The notes beneath the pieces were generated by a model, which was not told the origin of the DNA, did no database searches, and was given only the letters and a program-made list of their open reading frames with translations. Source: DASUPK01 sp036265435 (GTDB taxonomy: Bacteria; Actinomycetota; Thermoleophilia; Solirubrobacterales; 70-9). From it: a stretch of DNA of 5,225 bases. This document shows, in pieces, positions 5,196-5,225 of this stretch. Both the position numbers and the translations under genes were made by a program. Positions within the stretch are counted from its first letter, which is position 1; the number at the start of each line of letters is the position of its first letter. The DNA lies in contig DATAPB010000211.1 in NCBI GenBank assembly GCA_036265435.1, forward strand, positions 1 to 5,225, in the 5' to 3' direction.

Positions 5196-5225
5196 AGAAA
5201 CGGCCCTCTTCGGAGGGCCGTTTCT
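5196..5225. terminator. Strong intrinsic terminator with a UUCG tetraloop, probably bidirectional
   Basis: Arms at 5196-5208 and 5213-5225 pair perfectly over 13 bp, closing a C(TTCG)G tetraloop. The inner 8 bp are GC-rich. The outer 5 bp are AGAAA against TTTCT, so both strands show a short T-run after the GC stem. It lies 61 nt past the membrane-protein stop codon. The window ends exactly at the stem, so any further T-tract is out of view. The 61 nt before it hold no other element I can support. Confidence 0.88.

Overview
The window is high-GC bacterial DNA and looks like an actinobacterial chromosome. The evidence is GC-rich third codon positions, the order tlyA-nadK-...-recN, and start regions with TAnnnT hexamers close to the ATG instead of Shine-Dalgarno (SD) sites. 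The order tlyA-nadK(ppnK)-recN is that of Mycobacterium tuberculosis Rv1694-Rv1696. A deep-branching class such as Thermoleophilia is plausible, but the sequence alone does not prove it.

Layout. Four genes lie on the minus strand and read right to left: tlyA (3880-4662, rRNA 2'-O-methyltransferase), nadK (3035-3883, NAD kinase), a 14-helix DHA2-type MFS exporter (1464-2999), and recN (1-1430, DNA repair ATPase). The left edge cuts off the C-terminus of recN. tlyA and nadK overlap by ATGA. The gaps nadK-MFS (35 nt) and MFS-recN (33 nt) are short, so one operon is likely. The MFS gene sits where nadK and recN are normally neighbours. A 109-bp divergent region (4663-4771) separates tlyA from a plus-strand gene for a small four-helix membrane protein (4772-5134). 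That gene ends at a strong UUCG-loop intrinsic terminator (5196-5225).

The least ordinary part is regulatory. The 109-bp divergent region holds three dyads end to end: a perfect 8+4+8 inverted repeat (4700-4719), an exact CRP/GlxR-type TGTGA-N6-TCACA site (4719-4734), and a near-match to the Gram-positive LexA box (4741-4756). The CRP-type site lies at about -41.5 from the predicted start of the membrane-protein transcript and about -64.5 from the predicted leaderless tlyA start. A hairpin between the MFS gene and recN appears to bury the recN SD, which would make recN translation depend on translation of the MFS gene. tlyA and the MFS gene both carry a TAnnnT hexamer exactly 7 nt before the ATG, suggesting leaderless transcripts.

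The genes are otherwise housekeeping: ribosome methylation, NADP supply, efflux and recombination repair. No mobile element, CRISPR array, tRNA or rRNA was seen. Large ORFs antisense to these genes look like high-GC shadows.
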